From: Brachypterus glaber
Lineage: Eukaryota > Arthropoda > Insecta > Coleoptera > Kateretidae
Assembly: GCA_958510825.1 (NCBI GenBank)
Contig: OY294045.1
Coordinates: forward strand, 8,545,916-8,609,915
Length of the DNA: 64,000 nt
Direction: 5' to 3'
The notes under the pieces were generated by a model. The model saw only the letters and a list, made by a program, of their open reading frames with translations. It searched no databases and was not told where the DNA came from. Made by a program: the position numbers and the translations under genes. Positions 12,130 to 24,112 of this stretch are shown one piece after another. Position 1 is the first letter of the stretch. Every line of letters begins with the position of its first letter.

Positions 12130-12297
12130 CCTTGGAGGGTAAGGGCCTATTCACAGGCTTGCATATGAACGTAATACATAACAATGCGATGTCGTGATTG
12201 GTGGATGTGCTGCCATGTATCTTGTAAGCCAATCACGGCACCGTATTCTTATGTTTTATGTTCTATGCAAGCTTCTGGATAGTGTATTTGGTGCTAC
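12130..12297. mobile_element. Small palindromic MITE
   Basis: Imperfect inverted arms GCTTGCATA...GTCGTGATTGG and complement. Flanked by ATTGTGACA on both sides (12121-12129, 12298-12306), a likely 8-9 bp target duplication. Confidence 0.65.
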
Positions 12298-13198
12298 ATT
12301 GTGACAAAGTGGTCATTATCATAATTTTTAGAAATTTCTTATAATTTTAATCATAGCACGCTACCAGAATTAGCTGAAATAGCCAAGTCCGCATTGGAAT
12401 TATTGATTCAGGCGAAATCCAAACCAAAAAGACAAAATATTATATGAAAAGTTTTGTAAATGGTCGAAAGATAAAAATTTACGCTTTAATATAAGGAATA
12501 TCTTGCCAAAAAGTCAAATGTTTTAACCAAAATGCACCGAACGAAGTGTATTTAGCAACTAATGTAAAATTTATAATTTGAAGAAAAAATAGTATGTTAT
12601 ACTCGGAAGTAAAGTAACTTTTCCCTATCTTATTTATTGTTACCAATTAATTTGACATATTAGGTATAACGATGCACCATTTTTTTATTTGGTATTTGTT
12701 TTTTTTCATTTTTTTTTTATTTTTTCGATTTTTTTTTATTTTTCGAAAACAATTTTTTTTTACCTTTTATGAACTATTATAATTTTATTTTGGATTGTTA
12801 AATACAATTTGCAAAAAATCCTGAAGTTACTAAAATAATGGACGTGATTTTCGTAATCAGCGTACCAAAAATATTAAATAAGATAAAAAAATATGGCAGG
12901 TCTGTGTGGTCATTGTTCATTTGGAATCATTTTATTATTAAAATATTCACATTTTTAAATATTTAAATTGTTAATGCTGAGACTTGCTACATTATTAACG
13001 CACAAAGAAGACATAATAGTTTTATTTTAATCCATAATTAAATTGTCTGTAAAAAACTAAAATTTACTATCAAAATATCGATATTTTTTGTGATAAAATA
13101 AAACAATCGACTGAAAAGTTTAAGGGGATTAATCTGTGAACAATTTTACCGAGGAACGACTTTGTGCCGTTACTGAAAAAAGAGGAGCGCCTTATTAT

Positions 13199-14046
13199 AG
13201 CTACCCGTACTGAGGTTGTTTTGGTTTTTTGTTGTTTGGTGTTTTTTTTTTAATGAGGGGGCATTGGATCTTAACGAGTGGCTGACCGCGAGGAAATCTT
13301 TTGTACAAGCCAAAAGAACTCTGGAAGAACTCCGAGGAACTCTGGAAGAACTCCGAGCAACTCTTTGCAAAAAGGAGGAACTCTGGAGGAACTCTTTGCA
13401 AAAAGCAACTCTTTTGTACAAATTTCAGACGCGGTCAGAAACAATTATTATTTATTACCCATCTTGATTAACGTTTTTATTTTCAAACTAGATGAGCCGT
13501 TACAAACACCTTATCAAAACATCCTACATTTGGGCGCCAATTTTTTTTTTTTGAATGGGCGCCAAGTTTGGTAGAAACCGTCAGGGACAAAGTTTTTTTT
13601 TCACGAAGGTAATTTTGGGGCGCCAAGTTCGGTAGAAACCGTCAGGGACAAAGCTGCTTTTTTTATGAAGGTATTTTTTTGGCCGCCAACTTATTTTTTT
13701 GTAGGGGTTCCAAGTTTGGTTGAAACCGTCAGGGACAAAGCATTTTTTTTGTTTTTTTTTGAGGGTGCCTTATTGGCAGTAGTGCTTGCACAGCGGTAAT
13801 TTCTACGGCTTATTTGCCAAAAATTACCCCTTCCAGAAAGGAACACTGGAGGAACTCCCAAGGAACTCTGGAGGAACTCGGAGGAACTCTGAGGAACTCT
13901 TTTGTACAAATTTCAGACGCGGTCAGCCCCTCGGATCTTAACGTTGGTTTTGTGCCTGTTTTTTTTTTAATTGGTTTTGATTTAGAATAATACATTGAAA
14001 AACGGTTACCCCTCTACTACGCATGCGCAACTCGATGCGGGTAGCT
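13199..14046. mobile_element. Family K element (K1) hosting nested D1
   Basis: Ends AGCTACCCG and CGGGTAGCT. Its own sequence (TTGTTTTGG...TTGTTGTTTGGTG and AACGTTGGTTTTGTGCCTG) matches K2 at 18742-18966. Interrupted at 13275-13933 by D1. Confidence 0.65.
13275..13933. mobile_element. Family D element (D1), hAT-like, nested in K1
   Basis: Terminal repeats CGAGTGGCTGACCGCG and CGCGGTCAGCCCCTCG, exact 8-bp duplication GATCTTAA on both sides. K2 shows the empty site. Interior has three direct repeats with GAAACCGTCAGGGACAAAG and, at both ends, arrays of a GGAACTCTGGA-type 11-mer. Confidence 0.8.
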
Positions 14047-14236
14047 CAACGAACTAATAACTCTTATCTCTAGAATAGGCATTTCATTCGTTAAAACTGA
14101 CAAAAACGTCGGCAACATAAACATTCTTCTGTGTTACTCGCACATCTTTGTTCTAACAGAGACAACAATACCAGTTACTGATAATTGTTAATGTTCAGGC
14201 CTGAATACACCTACTATTTGTTTACAAACGCCGAGA
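14047..14236. mobile_element. Family E MITE, copy 1 (right end missing)
   Basis: Starts CAACGAACTAATAACTC directly at the end of K1. Matches E2-E4 as far as GAGATGTTGATA, then stops, so the right terminal repeat is lost. Confidence 0.75.
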
Positions 14237-15105
14237 TGTTGATAGAACCAGGCTGGAGATAGCCAGCCCGGGCCCAGCGGAAACTTTATTTCCGGGCCCC
14301 CTCGCCTCTGAAAAGAAGCTTTACATCTCTCAGAAAACAGAAAATGTTCGCGGCCCCCTCGGGAGCCGGGGCCCCGGGAAATCACCCCCCCCTGAATCCG
14401 GCCCTGGGCAGAACCCAGGCAGCTGTTGACATGTGTTATTAATTCAAAATAAGCAAAATGTTAATTACTATAATGATAGTAAAGTGTAATTGGAAAAAAA
14501 TCATTAGAAATAGAGAGAACTAGTAAAAGTTAACGAACGGTCAAATCACTCTGCTTTGTTTAGTATTTTTTTTTGTATGACAACACATTTGTTTTAGTTT
14601 TATTATAACAGCACGATAAAAATGAAAGTGTAAGGAACTTAACTAGTTATTATTCTACGCCTCGCAGCTTTACAGCAGATGAGTATTTTACGTTTACTTC
14701 AAACCCGAAAAAAAAATTGTCTAAAATCAGAAAAAATTACACCAAAGTGCTTTATATACAATTACAAACTTTTAAAAATGTCCGTCCGTCCGTTTGTCAC
14801 GTTTTCTTGTCCGCCCGATAACTCAAGAATGAACAATCCGATCTACTTCAAATTTTTCGGAAAAATCAATCTTGGTAAGGACACGAAGTCTATTAAAATT
14901 AAAAAAGAATTCCCCCAAAAATATGAAAGTTATGGAAGGCTAAACATTTAAAAACATCGAAAATCTCTGATCAACTTAATTTTTTCAGGAAAAAAAATTA
15001 TTAGGATCTATCCCACCATATTTTAGAAAAAATTCCCCTCAAAAACGAAAAAGTTATAGCACCCTATAACTTTAATCCATATGAGGGCAGAATATAAAAA
15101 AACTG

Positions 15106-15405
15106 GTATTGTAAAGTGAATACTCCATTACTAAAGGACGTGCCAAATGGTTCTAACCGCTCTTTGAAGGTTTAGGCCTTTTTTTTAAGAAATACTACTA
15201 CTTGGGAAAAAAACGAAAAAAAAAAGATTATAACTTACAACAACTCGGTACTGGGGCCCTAATTTCATCGTTGTCTGCGTGTAAAACTTCTATAAAACTC
15301 GCCTACTTGTCTATTTATGTCTCTCAAAAGTCTCTACTCGGGCGCCAAAGGGCGTTCAGAACCAGTTTGGCACGTCCTTTAGTAAGTATTCACTTCATTA
15401 CAGTA
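15106..15405. mobile_element. MITE with about 50-bp terminal inverted repeats
   Basis: Arms contain GTGAATACT...TTACTAAAGGACGTGCCAAA and complement, then GGTTCT. Interior is AT-rich without an ORF. The target duplication is unclear. Confidence 0.7.
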
Positions 15406-15504
15406 TAACAGGATATCATTTATTTTTCTCACTACCATATAGGTAAGTAAGTAAGTAAGGGGAGCCGGACTTTACCTCGAAAAAATTTACCTCGAAAGCA
15501 CGTT

Positions 15505-16048
15505 GAAATCAGTAAAAAAAATTTTTGCGGCCGTCTGTCTGTCCGACTTGCGGTTTTTTGCATATTATTTCTTATCGTATTCCGAAGAGCTGATTAGATT
15601 TTGGGGTAAACGATTGGGGGTAAGGGTGTAAAAATAGGGTAAAACTCCTATTTTTAGCGTTTTTTGTTTATAATTAAGGCAATTATTATTGTATTTGGTT
15701 AATTTAGCACTTATATAAAAGATAATTTTAAATTGGTCAAAAAATGTTGTAAACAACATTTTCCTAAAACGCATTGTTTTTGAGATATTGGCGTTTAAAG
15801 CAGTAAAAGGTTTTTTTAGCATATCTCACATATTTATAACCCGATTTCAAAAAAATATATTTTAAATAAAAGCTCTTTTCAAGCCCTATAAAAAATTTTA
15901 TATACAGTTTTTTGCTAGAATATAATGTTTTAAAGATACAGAATTTAAACTCAAACAAAACACCTAGTTTGAAATTTGCAAACTAGATGGCTTTAGTGTA
16001 CAATAGTGCCGATGTTTTGACAGGGTGCTTGCAATGTTTCATCTAGTT
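15505..16048 (+). repeat. Family F, copy 1
   Basis: Shares GTAAACGATTGGGGGTAAG, ACGCATTGTTTTTGAGATA and TTTTGACAGGGTGCTTGC with the other copies; the 5' CATCGGCACT hairpin is missing. Coding-like frames in it are not conserved between copies. Confidence 0.75.
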
Positions 16049-16483
16049 ATTATTACATTATAAAACATTGTTTATTGCATTCATTAAATTTTACTTAAAA
16101 TAAAAGTGATGCAGTGGACGGATATGGGTTAAAAAGAATAGAAGGAAACGTGCTATCAACTTTAACTTTTATTTATTTTATTTTATGTTAAAATAAGGGA
16201 GGTAAATTAAGTTAAATATAATAAAACTCTACCGGAAATACCCATTTTGGTTAAATAAGTGATTTGTATTACTTACTGGGTCTCAATTAGGTATATTTGA
16301 AAAATTAAAAAAATGCTTTGAACTAGTCATAGGTGTAGTTAAAATTCATGTCAGTATGTTGTCATTAAAATATTGTAAACAGAGAACGGGTCTAGAGTAA
16401 CTCCATCTAGCGCCGGTTCCGAATAAATATACCGCCCTATATAGAAACATCGTTTCTCAAACATTCAAGTTTTTTTTGTAATT

Positions 16484-16569
16484 AGAGCGCAAAATGACTG
16501 AGTTCTGCTTGAGCGTCTAGCCGAGATCAGCAATCACGCGAAAGCAGAAATCACATTTTGCGCACTCTG
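16484..16569. repeat. Short inverted repeat
   Basis: Arms AGAGCGCAAAATGACTGAG and complement of AGCAGAAATCACATTTTGCG, about 27 bp each with mismatches, 32-nt loop. Possibly a remnant of a MITE. Confidence 0.55.
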
Positions 16570-17199
16570 TCAAGTTGACAGCTGTTTTACGATTTACTTC
16601 CCGGTTGCCTACACTCTAGCGCGCAAAATTCAACTTTGCGCTTGCTGTCATGGTAACGAGCAGAAAAGTAAAATGCTAAGAAATAGGTTATTTTTCGGTC
16701 AGAAAACTTCATTTGTTTTTGTAGAAATGTTAACTTTTCTATTAGATCGTAGAAAAATATATTTGGAAAAGAAAAAAAATCTATGGAATTCAGTCGCCAA
16801 CTGCTGATAACCATATTGATACTCCCAGTATTAGGTATACAAAGGGCGCCTCATTTAAAGTAGCACGGTCTAGTATTTGACTATTATCCATTATAAAAAG
16901 ATAGGTATGTACACACAATTATAGTCAGCAAACATAATGACATGTTCACAAATTTGTATTGCCTCATTCGTTTATACATGGTGACTCAGAAGGTACAAAA
17001 TTTTAAGGGGCGATTCTAGGTCCAAAAATATGAAAAATAGTTCCTACAACGGTTGGTCCGGAAATGAGCCCTAAGAAAGCTACGAGAAACTATAAGTTCC
17101 CATATCATCATATTGCTTTTAAGGGAGCTACGGTCCCTTAAAAAGTTTTATTGTTTAAGGCTGTAGTACTTTTAAAACTGATTTTCGAGCCTAGATGTA

Positions 17200-17623
17200 C
17201 ACGGAAAGAAATTAGTGGGCTCTGCGCTATACATTATAAGATATTTGGTAACAGTGGCAAATTATAGTGATTTAAGCTATAGATTATAAGGGACACAATA
17301 ACTAATAATGTTAAAAATAAATTGGAAACGATTATATATATTACAGACACGATTATATTTATTACAGGCACTATTATAAATTTACAGAAATTTTATTATA
17401 TTATAAAAATTATTAGCACGGACAATAATTAAATCTATTTAAGCTATAAATGCCATACTATTTGTTATATTTTATTATTCACTAAACAATTAAAGTATTT
17501 CATATAAATTTTTACACTGACTGCCATAATTGTAAGAGAAAGCCTTGTATTTATATAATAAGCGATTATAATTTGATTGGTATGTGTGTTATAGCGCTCC
17601 TAGCTATATTTTTTTTTCCGTGT
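17200..17623. mobile_element. Family M element, TA-flanked, nested in H1
   Basis: Ends CACGGAAAGAAATTAG and TTTTTTTCCGTG, with TA at both sides. Subterminal GCGCTATA pairs. AT-rich interior, no ORF. Confidence 0.65.
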
Positions 17624-17951
17624 ATACGAGCTTTTTTTTACAGTTTTTAATGTAGAATAACCCTGCATGCAGTATTGAAATTTTTATTGTGCTTTTTAAA
17701 TTTCCTATTTTGGATGCTCAGAACGTGAAATTTTCTCTTTAACTCAAATGTTCACGAGAATGGTTGGCCCTACGGTGTTACATAAAGAGTGCCTTTTTAT
17801 GTATTTTTAATTAAAGAATTATATTTAATTAAAAAAATTAGATTAAAAATTACATAAAAGGATAGCCTTTATTCTAAGGCATGTGCCAAAAATCTTTACT
17901 GCAGTTCATAGGATTTCAGAGATAAGTATTAAATAAAAACTAATTTTTTCT

Positions 17952-18660
17952 ACGACTGCTTTAGAATGTAAGCAAATACACACACTTTTCAAACACAGAA
18001 TAAATCCATTCTAGCTCTAGATACGGTATGAATATTCCGTATCAAGTGTTAGAATGAGCACATGTATTGCCATCTCTTGTTTATAAAAGTAAAGAAAACT
18101 GTAGCAAAATTAGCAAAAATATATATATTTTACCATGAAATATTGAATAATTTAATGCAATTTAAAGTTTTGCGTTAAAATTACATTAAGTTTATTAGTT
18201 TTTCTTAATATTTGACCAGTTTTTTATCAGTTTAGTTCAAAAAATTAAAACAGCTCCATCTGTTGTTAAATTTTTAAACCTGATATCTGTCACAACAATC
18301 TGACGTAACCTTCAATTTTTGCATTATAATTTGTAAATATGTGCTAAAATTAAATAAAAATCTTTTTTAAGTACTGATTTGATAAAATTATTAAATAACA
18401 TTAATTCCTTTATTTAAAAATATGTGTTCTGTTGCATTTACAATGTCGAGTCACAAAAAACATTGTTTTTAACCTTGTCCGCAGTTTAAAGCCATACAGT
18501 GTTTCATATTTGCAGTCGAAGAAAAAGTATAGTCTACAACACGTATGGAATAGTCATTCCGCGCTCGCGGGACCGTCATACTCGCCTACCGGCTCGTATG
18601 ACAAACTTTCCGCTCGCGCGGAATATTGTCTATTCCATACTAGTTATAGAATATACTATT
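17952..18660 (+). repeat. Family A element, copy 3, nested in H1
   Basis: Full length, with both hairpins intact. It interrupts the right arm of foldback H1: comparison with H2 at about 42465 shows continuous sequence where this copy sits. No convincing target duplication. Confidence 0.8.
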
Positions 18661-18741
18661 CAGATATACGCTTAGGAAGGTCGTAGCTTCCTTAGGGCTC
18701 ATTCTCGGACCAACCTTTATAGGAACTTTTTTCATATTTTT

Positions 18742-18966
18742 AGACAAGCGGCTAAATCGTGTGATCCGCGCCGAGTTTGTTTTGGTTTTTTTGTTGTTTG
18801 GTGTTTTTATTTAATGGAAGGTGTTGCTTTAAGTTAACGTTGGTTTTGCGCCTGTTTGGTATTTTTTTTTGTAAAAAATTGTTCTTTTTTAATAATATTT
18901 TGAAAACGGTCAGCCCCCTACGACGCATGCGCAGTTCAGGCATAGATTTCAGGATTTAGGCGCTTC
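18742..18966. mobile_element. Family K element (K2), nested in H1
   Basis: 225 bp, flanked by TATTTTT on both sides (18735-18741, 18967-18973) within the H1 right arm. Uninterrupted sister of K1. Confidence 0.7.
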
Positions 18967-19024
18967 TATTTTTGGACCTAGAATTACCCCTTAAAATTAA
19001 GTATCTTATTTCTGAATCACCCTG

Positions 19025-22000
19025 TATGGTTAATCTGCTTCTTAGGGTCACTTTATCTAGTGTTACTTTGTTATTTCGTTTTTGGCAGTTTGTTTTTGTC
19101 GGGTTTTGCTTTCTTGGACTTAGCTTTTCTAAAACAAAACAAAATCAGAGCAAAGACACCAAGTACAGAAAAACAAAGTTAGCTCAGATGAAATGACTCT
19201 ACTGACACTACCATATCTATACACGGTGCTTTTTTGGGGGTATTTTTTGTTTTTTTCGAAACCCTGAAATTCCTTTACCATTCGATAGTACCGTCCATTT
19301 ATATCACTTTGTCCGGAAATGGTAGATAATTTTATCCGGGCTAATCTAACGTGAATTTTAATTTAAAAATATAGTCTATGTAGCTACGTGACCTAGGCAA
19401 AAACAAATGGTAGTTATGCTAGTTTTAATCGCGTTCGTGTATAAATTTTACAAAATAGTAAATTAATAATAAAACATTTAAATAATTACATAACCTACCG
19501 GACGAATGTTGAATATTTATTAATAGTTTTTGTTTGTTTATATATGTACATGTTGGTTATTATTATAACGTCAAGAACAATTAGAAACTATCTTATTCTC
19601 AATTTTAGCGCATTATTTTTGGCCGTCCAAAAAATAGTGTGTGCGCCATGGCCGAAACACTACTTTCCTTTCGGTGCCCGGCCCCATACTGGCCCTATAC
19701 TGTCCTCGAATTTTCGTGCGTACAAGAAAACGTGACAAACGAACAGGCGGACGGACATTTTTAAAAGTGTTGTAAAAGAATTGTAGGCAACCTGGTATAA
19801 CAACCTATAATTTTGGACGTTTTTTTTTTTTTTATTTAACTATAATAAAGTTTATTTATTTATTTATTACAATTATTACAGTACATAATGAGTTATTTAA
19901 ATATATTTATTTATTATTGGTGGGGAGAAGGTGCGGTGGAACCATACCCTTTATTTTCCGGTGAATCACAGGTCGTAAAGTTCTAAATGATAAAGGCTGT
20001 AAAAATTTGATTCAAAGCGCCAAAGATTTGTACGTTTTACGATATACGATAACATTTATTGTCGATAAATTATCGAGATTGCGAGCAAATCAATTATGCT
20101 GCTATTTTTGGTGTAGGTTATTAAGTTACGAAGTGCTGTTTTTATAAAAAAAATGGGTACGGCATTATAAAGGTTAAATTAAAAAATTAAATTTCTAATA
20201 TATGGATAATAGATAATTATCTACTTTTTACAGCGTAAAACTTTACACGTTATAGGTGAGGACTCGGGCGCGCCCAGGTGAGTACCTTTTTTTTAGTTAT
20301 CAAAATTTTCGGACATGGGTAAAGATTTTTAGAGGCGAAATTACATGGAAGTACTTAGAGATGCGCATTTTTACATGAAATTACCCTAGAAGTAGGTGTA
20401 CATTTTTCGATAAGTGAATCGCCCCTCGCCAAAAATCCTCATATGGCTTTCACTGTTTCAAAAAATGTGTGAGCTCTCAAATTGAGCCTAAGATGAAAAA
20501 ATAAAAATAAAACCATGCACAATTATTGTATGAATATAAAGTGTAACACGTCAAATAAAAGTCACTTTTTATATTAAAAAACTCCCTAGCTGCCCTCCGA
20601 AAAAAAATATATCATTATATTTTTTCTTCTTCCTTTTTTTTGGCCTTTTCTCAGTGAGATAATTAGCCAGATACCTCTTAGTTACTCAATTCATCAAGAG
20701 TGGTTCTTGTCTGGCTTTTTCACCATGCCCACTCCTGTTTTAATTATAGAAAATTTCCAGTCTTCTGTAAGACCTTTTATTTTTATTTTCCTTCTTCCCT
20801 TTTCGTGTTTGCTGTTGGTTGTGTTAGCTGTTGACAAGGCAGTTTTTTCTAATTTGTAATTATATTTGCGCATGCGCTAGTATCTAGAAAAATTCTGACG
20901 TATAAAAACTTCTTCACGTGTTAGTTGCTTCCAAATCAAAATTTATCAGCATTGTAAATGATTAAAAAACATAAAATTCTTTTCTTACTCCAATATAATC
21001 ACATGTTCGTCATTTTACTGCATTTCATCCATACAATCACTATAAAATATATAAAATCGAGAATCCGGGGCATATCTAAGATAGTAAATAAATAAATAAC
21101 TAATACTTAAACACTTGATGCTAAAAATTAAACGCGATTAAGGCATTACATAATCCTTGCCAAAAGTACATGTTCCTCGTTTCAAGGGTGAAAAGCAACT
21201 CGATTATATTTTTTATATTCTGGTTTTGCCCTCTTATAATTTATCGCTTTTTCCTAATCCTACAGGAATTTAGTGGTTTTAATTATGCTCGATTTTTATT
21301 GCATTGTTGTCAATAAGGACAGTTTTATTGGGTGTATGATGTGGGTAATTTACGTTTCATTATTCGATTTATTTTTAATCAATTGCCAGCACATGTTTAA
21401 GAGTCATTGCCGTTCAATAGTTTTGCTCTAGGGTTCATTAGTTTTATCACCATGTTTTTGAATTAATAATAACACAGGCCAAAAAAAAATCAACTTCTGA
21501 AAGTTGATTTGGATCTGACAGCTGATTTTGGGTAATTTAGTTATGTTGATTTTGAATATAACTTCCGTTTTTGTCCATCATGTAAGGGTTTTGAACAACT
21601 GCACAGTGGGCCAGGAGAAAAAAAACAGAGACAAAATTCTATTTTTTTGCATTCGACTATTTTGATACCGCTGATTTCGAATAAAATAACTAAAATAAAA
21701 AAAATCCATCATTTTGGAGTGTTACGCCCATGTTAATGGTGTAGGAAAATAGCGTTACAGTGGGGGGTCCAAAATGATCAAAATTTGCGTTACGTAATAC
21801 TTGAACGTTCCCTAGCCAGAAAATAAAAAAAACCTCCGATCGCAAAATTCTTGTTGGCCTGTGTAATCCATCCTGCTTAGCAAAATTTTCATAAAAATTT
21901 TATGTTAATGATTCAAACCGTTCTTGATTTACATGATTAACCATTCTCTTAACCTTAACCAAGGTCCCTTGGGAAGCGATGCAGCACAAAAATATATGCA

Positions 22001-22037
22001 ACTTTTTTCTCATTTTTAATGTTATTTTAGGTAAAAT
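19025..22037. other. Intergenic or SMG1 intronic, no gene seen
   Basis: No coding pattern. A possible short-TIR element runs from about 21473 to 21867 (ACACAGGCCAA and TTGGCCTGTGT), containing a CGTTACGTAATACTTGAACG piece shared with 62045-62271. Confidence 0.5.
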
Positions 22038-22291
22038 CAACGAACTAATAACTCTTCTCTCTAGAATACGCATACCGTTAATATAAAGTATCGCCAACAT
22101 CTCGGTTTGTTTGTAAACAAATAGTAGGTATATTCAGGCCTGAACAATAACAGTTACCACTAACTGTTATTGTTGTCTCTGTTTGAACAAAGCTGTGCGA
22201 GTAAGACAGACAAATGTATATGTTGGCTACGTTTTTGTCAGTTTTTACAAATGAAATGCCTATTCTAGAGAGAAGAGTTATTAGTTCGTTG
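22038..22291. mobile_element. Family E MITE, copy 2
   Basis: 254 bp, 30-bp terminal inverted repeats (CAACGAACTAATAACTCTTC...), exact 8-bp duplication GGTAAAAT at 22030-22037 and 22292-22299. This marks a hAT-like family. Inverted relative to the other copies. Confidence 0.88.
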
Positions 22292-22969
22292 GGTAAAATC
22301 AGCTAATAATAAATATATAAATCTATTTTTATTAATTATTTTTTAATTAGGGAAAGCTGGAACAGTCGAATAATTAAAAAATGTTATCTGGAAACCGTGG
22401 AATTTTACATTTTTTGCCTCCATTCAATTGAAATTATCAAATTCGTAGAAAAAAATATATAAATTGTAATTTAATGGTTAACCATAATAAGCAAATTTAA
22501 TTAACATTTAATTAAAATTTTGGTTCAACAAATAACAGGCTAACCAATTATTGTGTTGTTATTACGTTAATATAATAATAAATTATAATCTTCACGATGG
22601 TGAGTGATTTATTTCGGAGGTACCTACCTATGACGTAAGACCCATTGTTATTTAACAAATTGGCTATTTTTTATTTTTTTAATACGTACCCTTTATAATG
22701 TATTAAAAAGTAGCGCCGCCAGTTATAACTTTTTTGTTTTGAATGGATATATTTTTTTAAATTGTTATAAATATTTCCATTCAGTAAGGTTTTCATTTTG
22801 TAATGTTTAACAATTTTTATAAATTTTTGTAAAGTTGTGGGATTTTTTTTTCAAAAACCTTAGGGCTATTTTTCATGAAAATTTCATTACGATCGGAAAT
22901 TATTAACTTTTCCTACGATCCCTTATAAAAATGACATTCAGCACACTCTTTTGTTCTTCAGAAAACGCC

Positions 22970-23043
22970 TTATATCACACTAGTTTGATATTTTTATATC
23001 ACCCTAGTTTGATATTTTTATATCACCCTAGTTTGATATTTAT
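22970..23043. repeat. Short tandem repeat, 24-bp unit, three copies
   Basis: Unit ATATCACCCTAGTTTGATAT plus TTTT. Each unit contains ATATCA/TGATAT as a small inverted repeat. Confidence 0.8.
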
Positions 23044-23637
23044 GTATGTAGGTTTGCCTAATTTCACGTATTTAGGTTTGCCTTAATTTACGTTTTAGAT
23101 TCTACGAATTTAACTCAATTTTTTTTATATACCATTTTCCACTTTCATTACAGAATTTTATGATATCTTTTATGTTTTTCAGTCCAAATATTTCTGTTTT
23201 TCATGTCAAAAATAGAAACTATAGTTATAACCTTACTAGATTGACCAAGATATAACTTTGGATGTTTTATTTATGTCTAGATTTTATAAAAATTACTTAA
23301 TTTTTGATTTAGTTACCTTAAATCTTATAAAAAACGTAAAAATACGCGACCTTTTTCTTGTGAAATCGTAAAACAGTACAATTTTACTGTTTTATATGGG
23401 AACATATCTAAAGAAATCTAATTTAATTAGCAAACTGTCTTGCCTTGATTTACACAAGAGGCTTGCGTTATAGGCAACCCATTAAACAGCTAGGTATTGT
23501 ATTGTATATTGTATTAAATTTAAAAACCATGAAAACAAAAAGTAATAAAAATCATATTTCCTGTTTAACATACATAAATTTGTATGCTATTTTTTGCTTT
23601 GTATGCTTTGCTTTTCTCAAAAATTCTTTGAATAAGT

Positions 23638-23913
23638 TTGTTTGTTTGTTTGTTTGTTTGTTTGTTTAACCTCGTACTATTCTACTTAATTAAGCATCCC
23701 CTAAGTCCAGGACTTGTGTGGGCTAGTAGTAGAGGGAACCACCGGCTTATACTGACTTTCGAACCAGTTTCTAGGGAGTTTCCGTTTCACTTATCGCCTT
23801 CGCCAAATTTCAATTATTAACTAACTGAAAAAAGCAAATCGGCGCCAGTGAGAATCGAACTCACGATAGTAGACTTGCTATGCATACGCGCTAGCCACTA
23901 CGCTATGCCTCCC
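23638..23913 (-). mobile_element. tRNA-derived SINE with (AAAC)n tail
   Basis: Reading the minus strand: a tRNA-like head with A box TAGCGTAGTGGCTAGCGC and B box GAGTTCGATTC, an unrelated body of about 160 bp, and a tail of seven AAAC units (23638-23667). The head does not form a good acceptor stem, so it is not a working tRNA. ATAAGT occurs at both ends (23632-23637, 23916-23921), a possible short target duplication. Confidence 0.8.
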
Positions 23914-23993
23914 ACATAAGTACTATTACTATTTCTATAAATTAGAAAATATTAAATTAAGAAACTTTATATTTTTTCAGAATCGTAGGAAAA

Positions 23994-24112
23994 ATAGTGT
24001 ACATAACTCGTTGGAAATGTATTTCGTACACTCGTGGGGTTCCCTCACTCGCCTGACGGCTCGTTCTTAAACCTTCCCACTCACTTTCCACACTAGTTAT
24101 GTAATATACTAT
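23994..24112. repeat. Stand-alone palindromic module related to family A 3' end
   Basis: Outer arms TAGTGTACATAACTCGTTGG and the complement of CCACACTAGTTATGTAATA, inner CTCGCC/GGCTCGT part, as in the family A terminus, but with different bases at many pairs. The rest of family A is absent here. Confidence 0.7.

Larger units (their letters stand above)
16977..19024. mobile_element. Foldback H1, mariner-like ends, hosting three insertions
   Basis: Left end TA/CATGGTGACTCAGAA, right end TTCTGAATCACCCTG/TA. Arms match H2 in outline: TTTTAAGGGG, GGTTGGTCCG, GAGCCCTAA. Contains M (17200-17623), A copy 3 (17952-18660) and K2 (18742-18966). Confidence 0.75.

Noticed and set aside
13170..13909. Overlapping frames on both strands with GTLEEL or EFLQSSS repeats
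   Set aside because: They are translations of the 11-mer array in family D and not conserved as protein; the same happens at 44384-44691.
15565..15958. Open frames repeated in family F copies (also 26693-26887, 28602-29055, 51942-52163, 58254-58487)
   Set aside because: The same short frames recur only because the DNA repeats. They are AT-rich, differ in length by indels, have no domain, and occur in overlapping frames.
22970..23043. CRISPR-like array of short repeats
   Set aside because: Three abutting AT-rich units without spacers, in a eukaryotic genome; a simple tandem repeat.
23834..23913. tRNA gene on the minus strand
   Set aside because: A and B boxes are present, but the acceptor stem does not pair and a SINE body and (AAAC)n tail follow.
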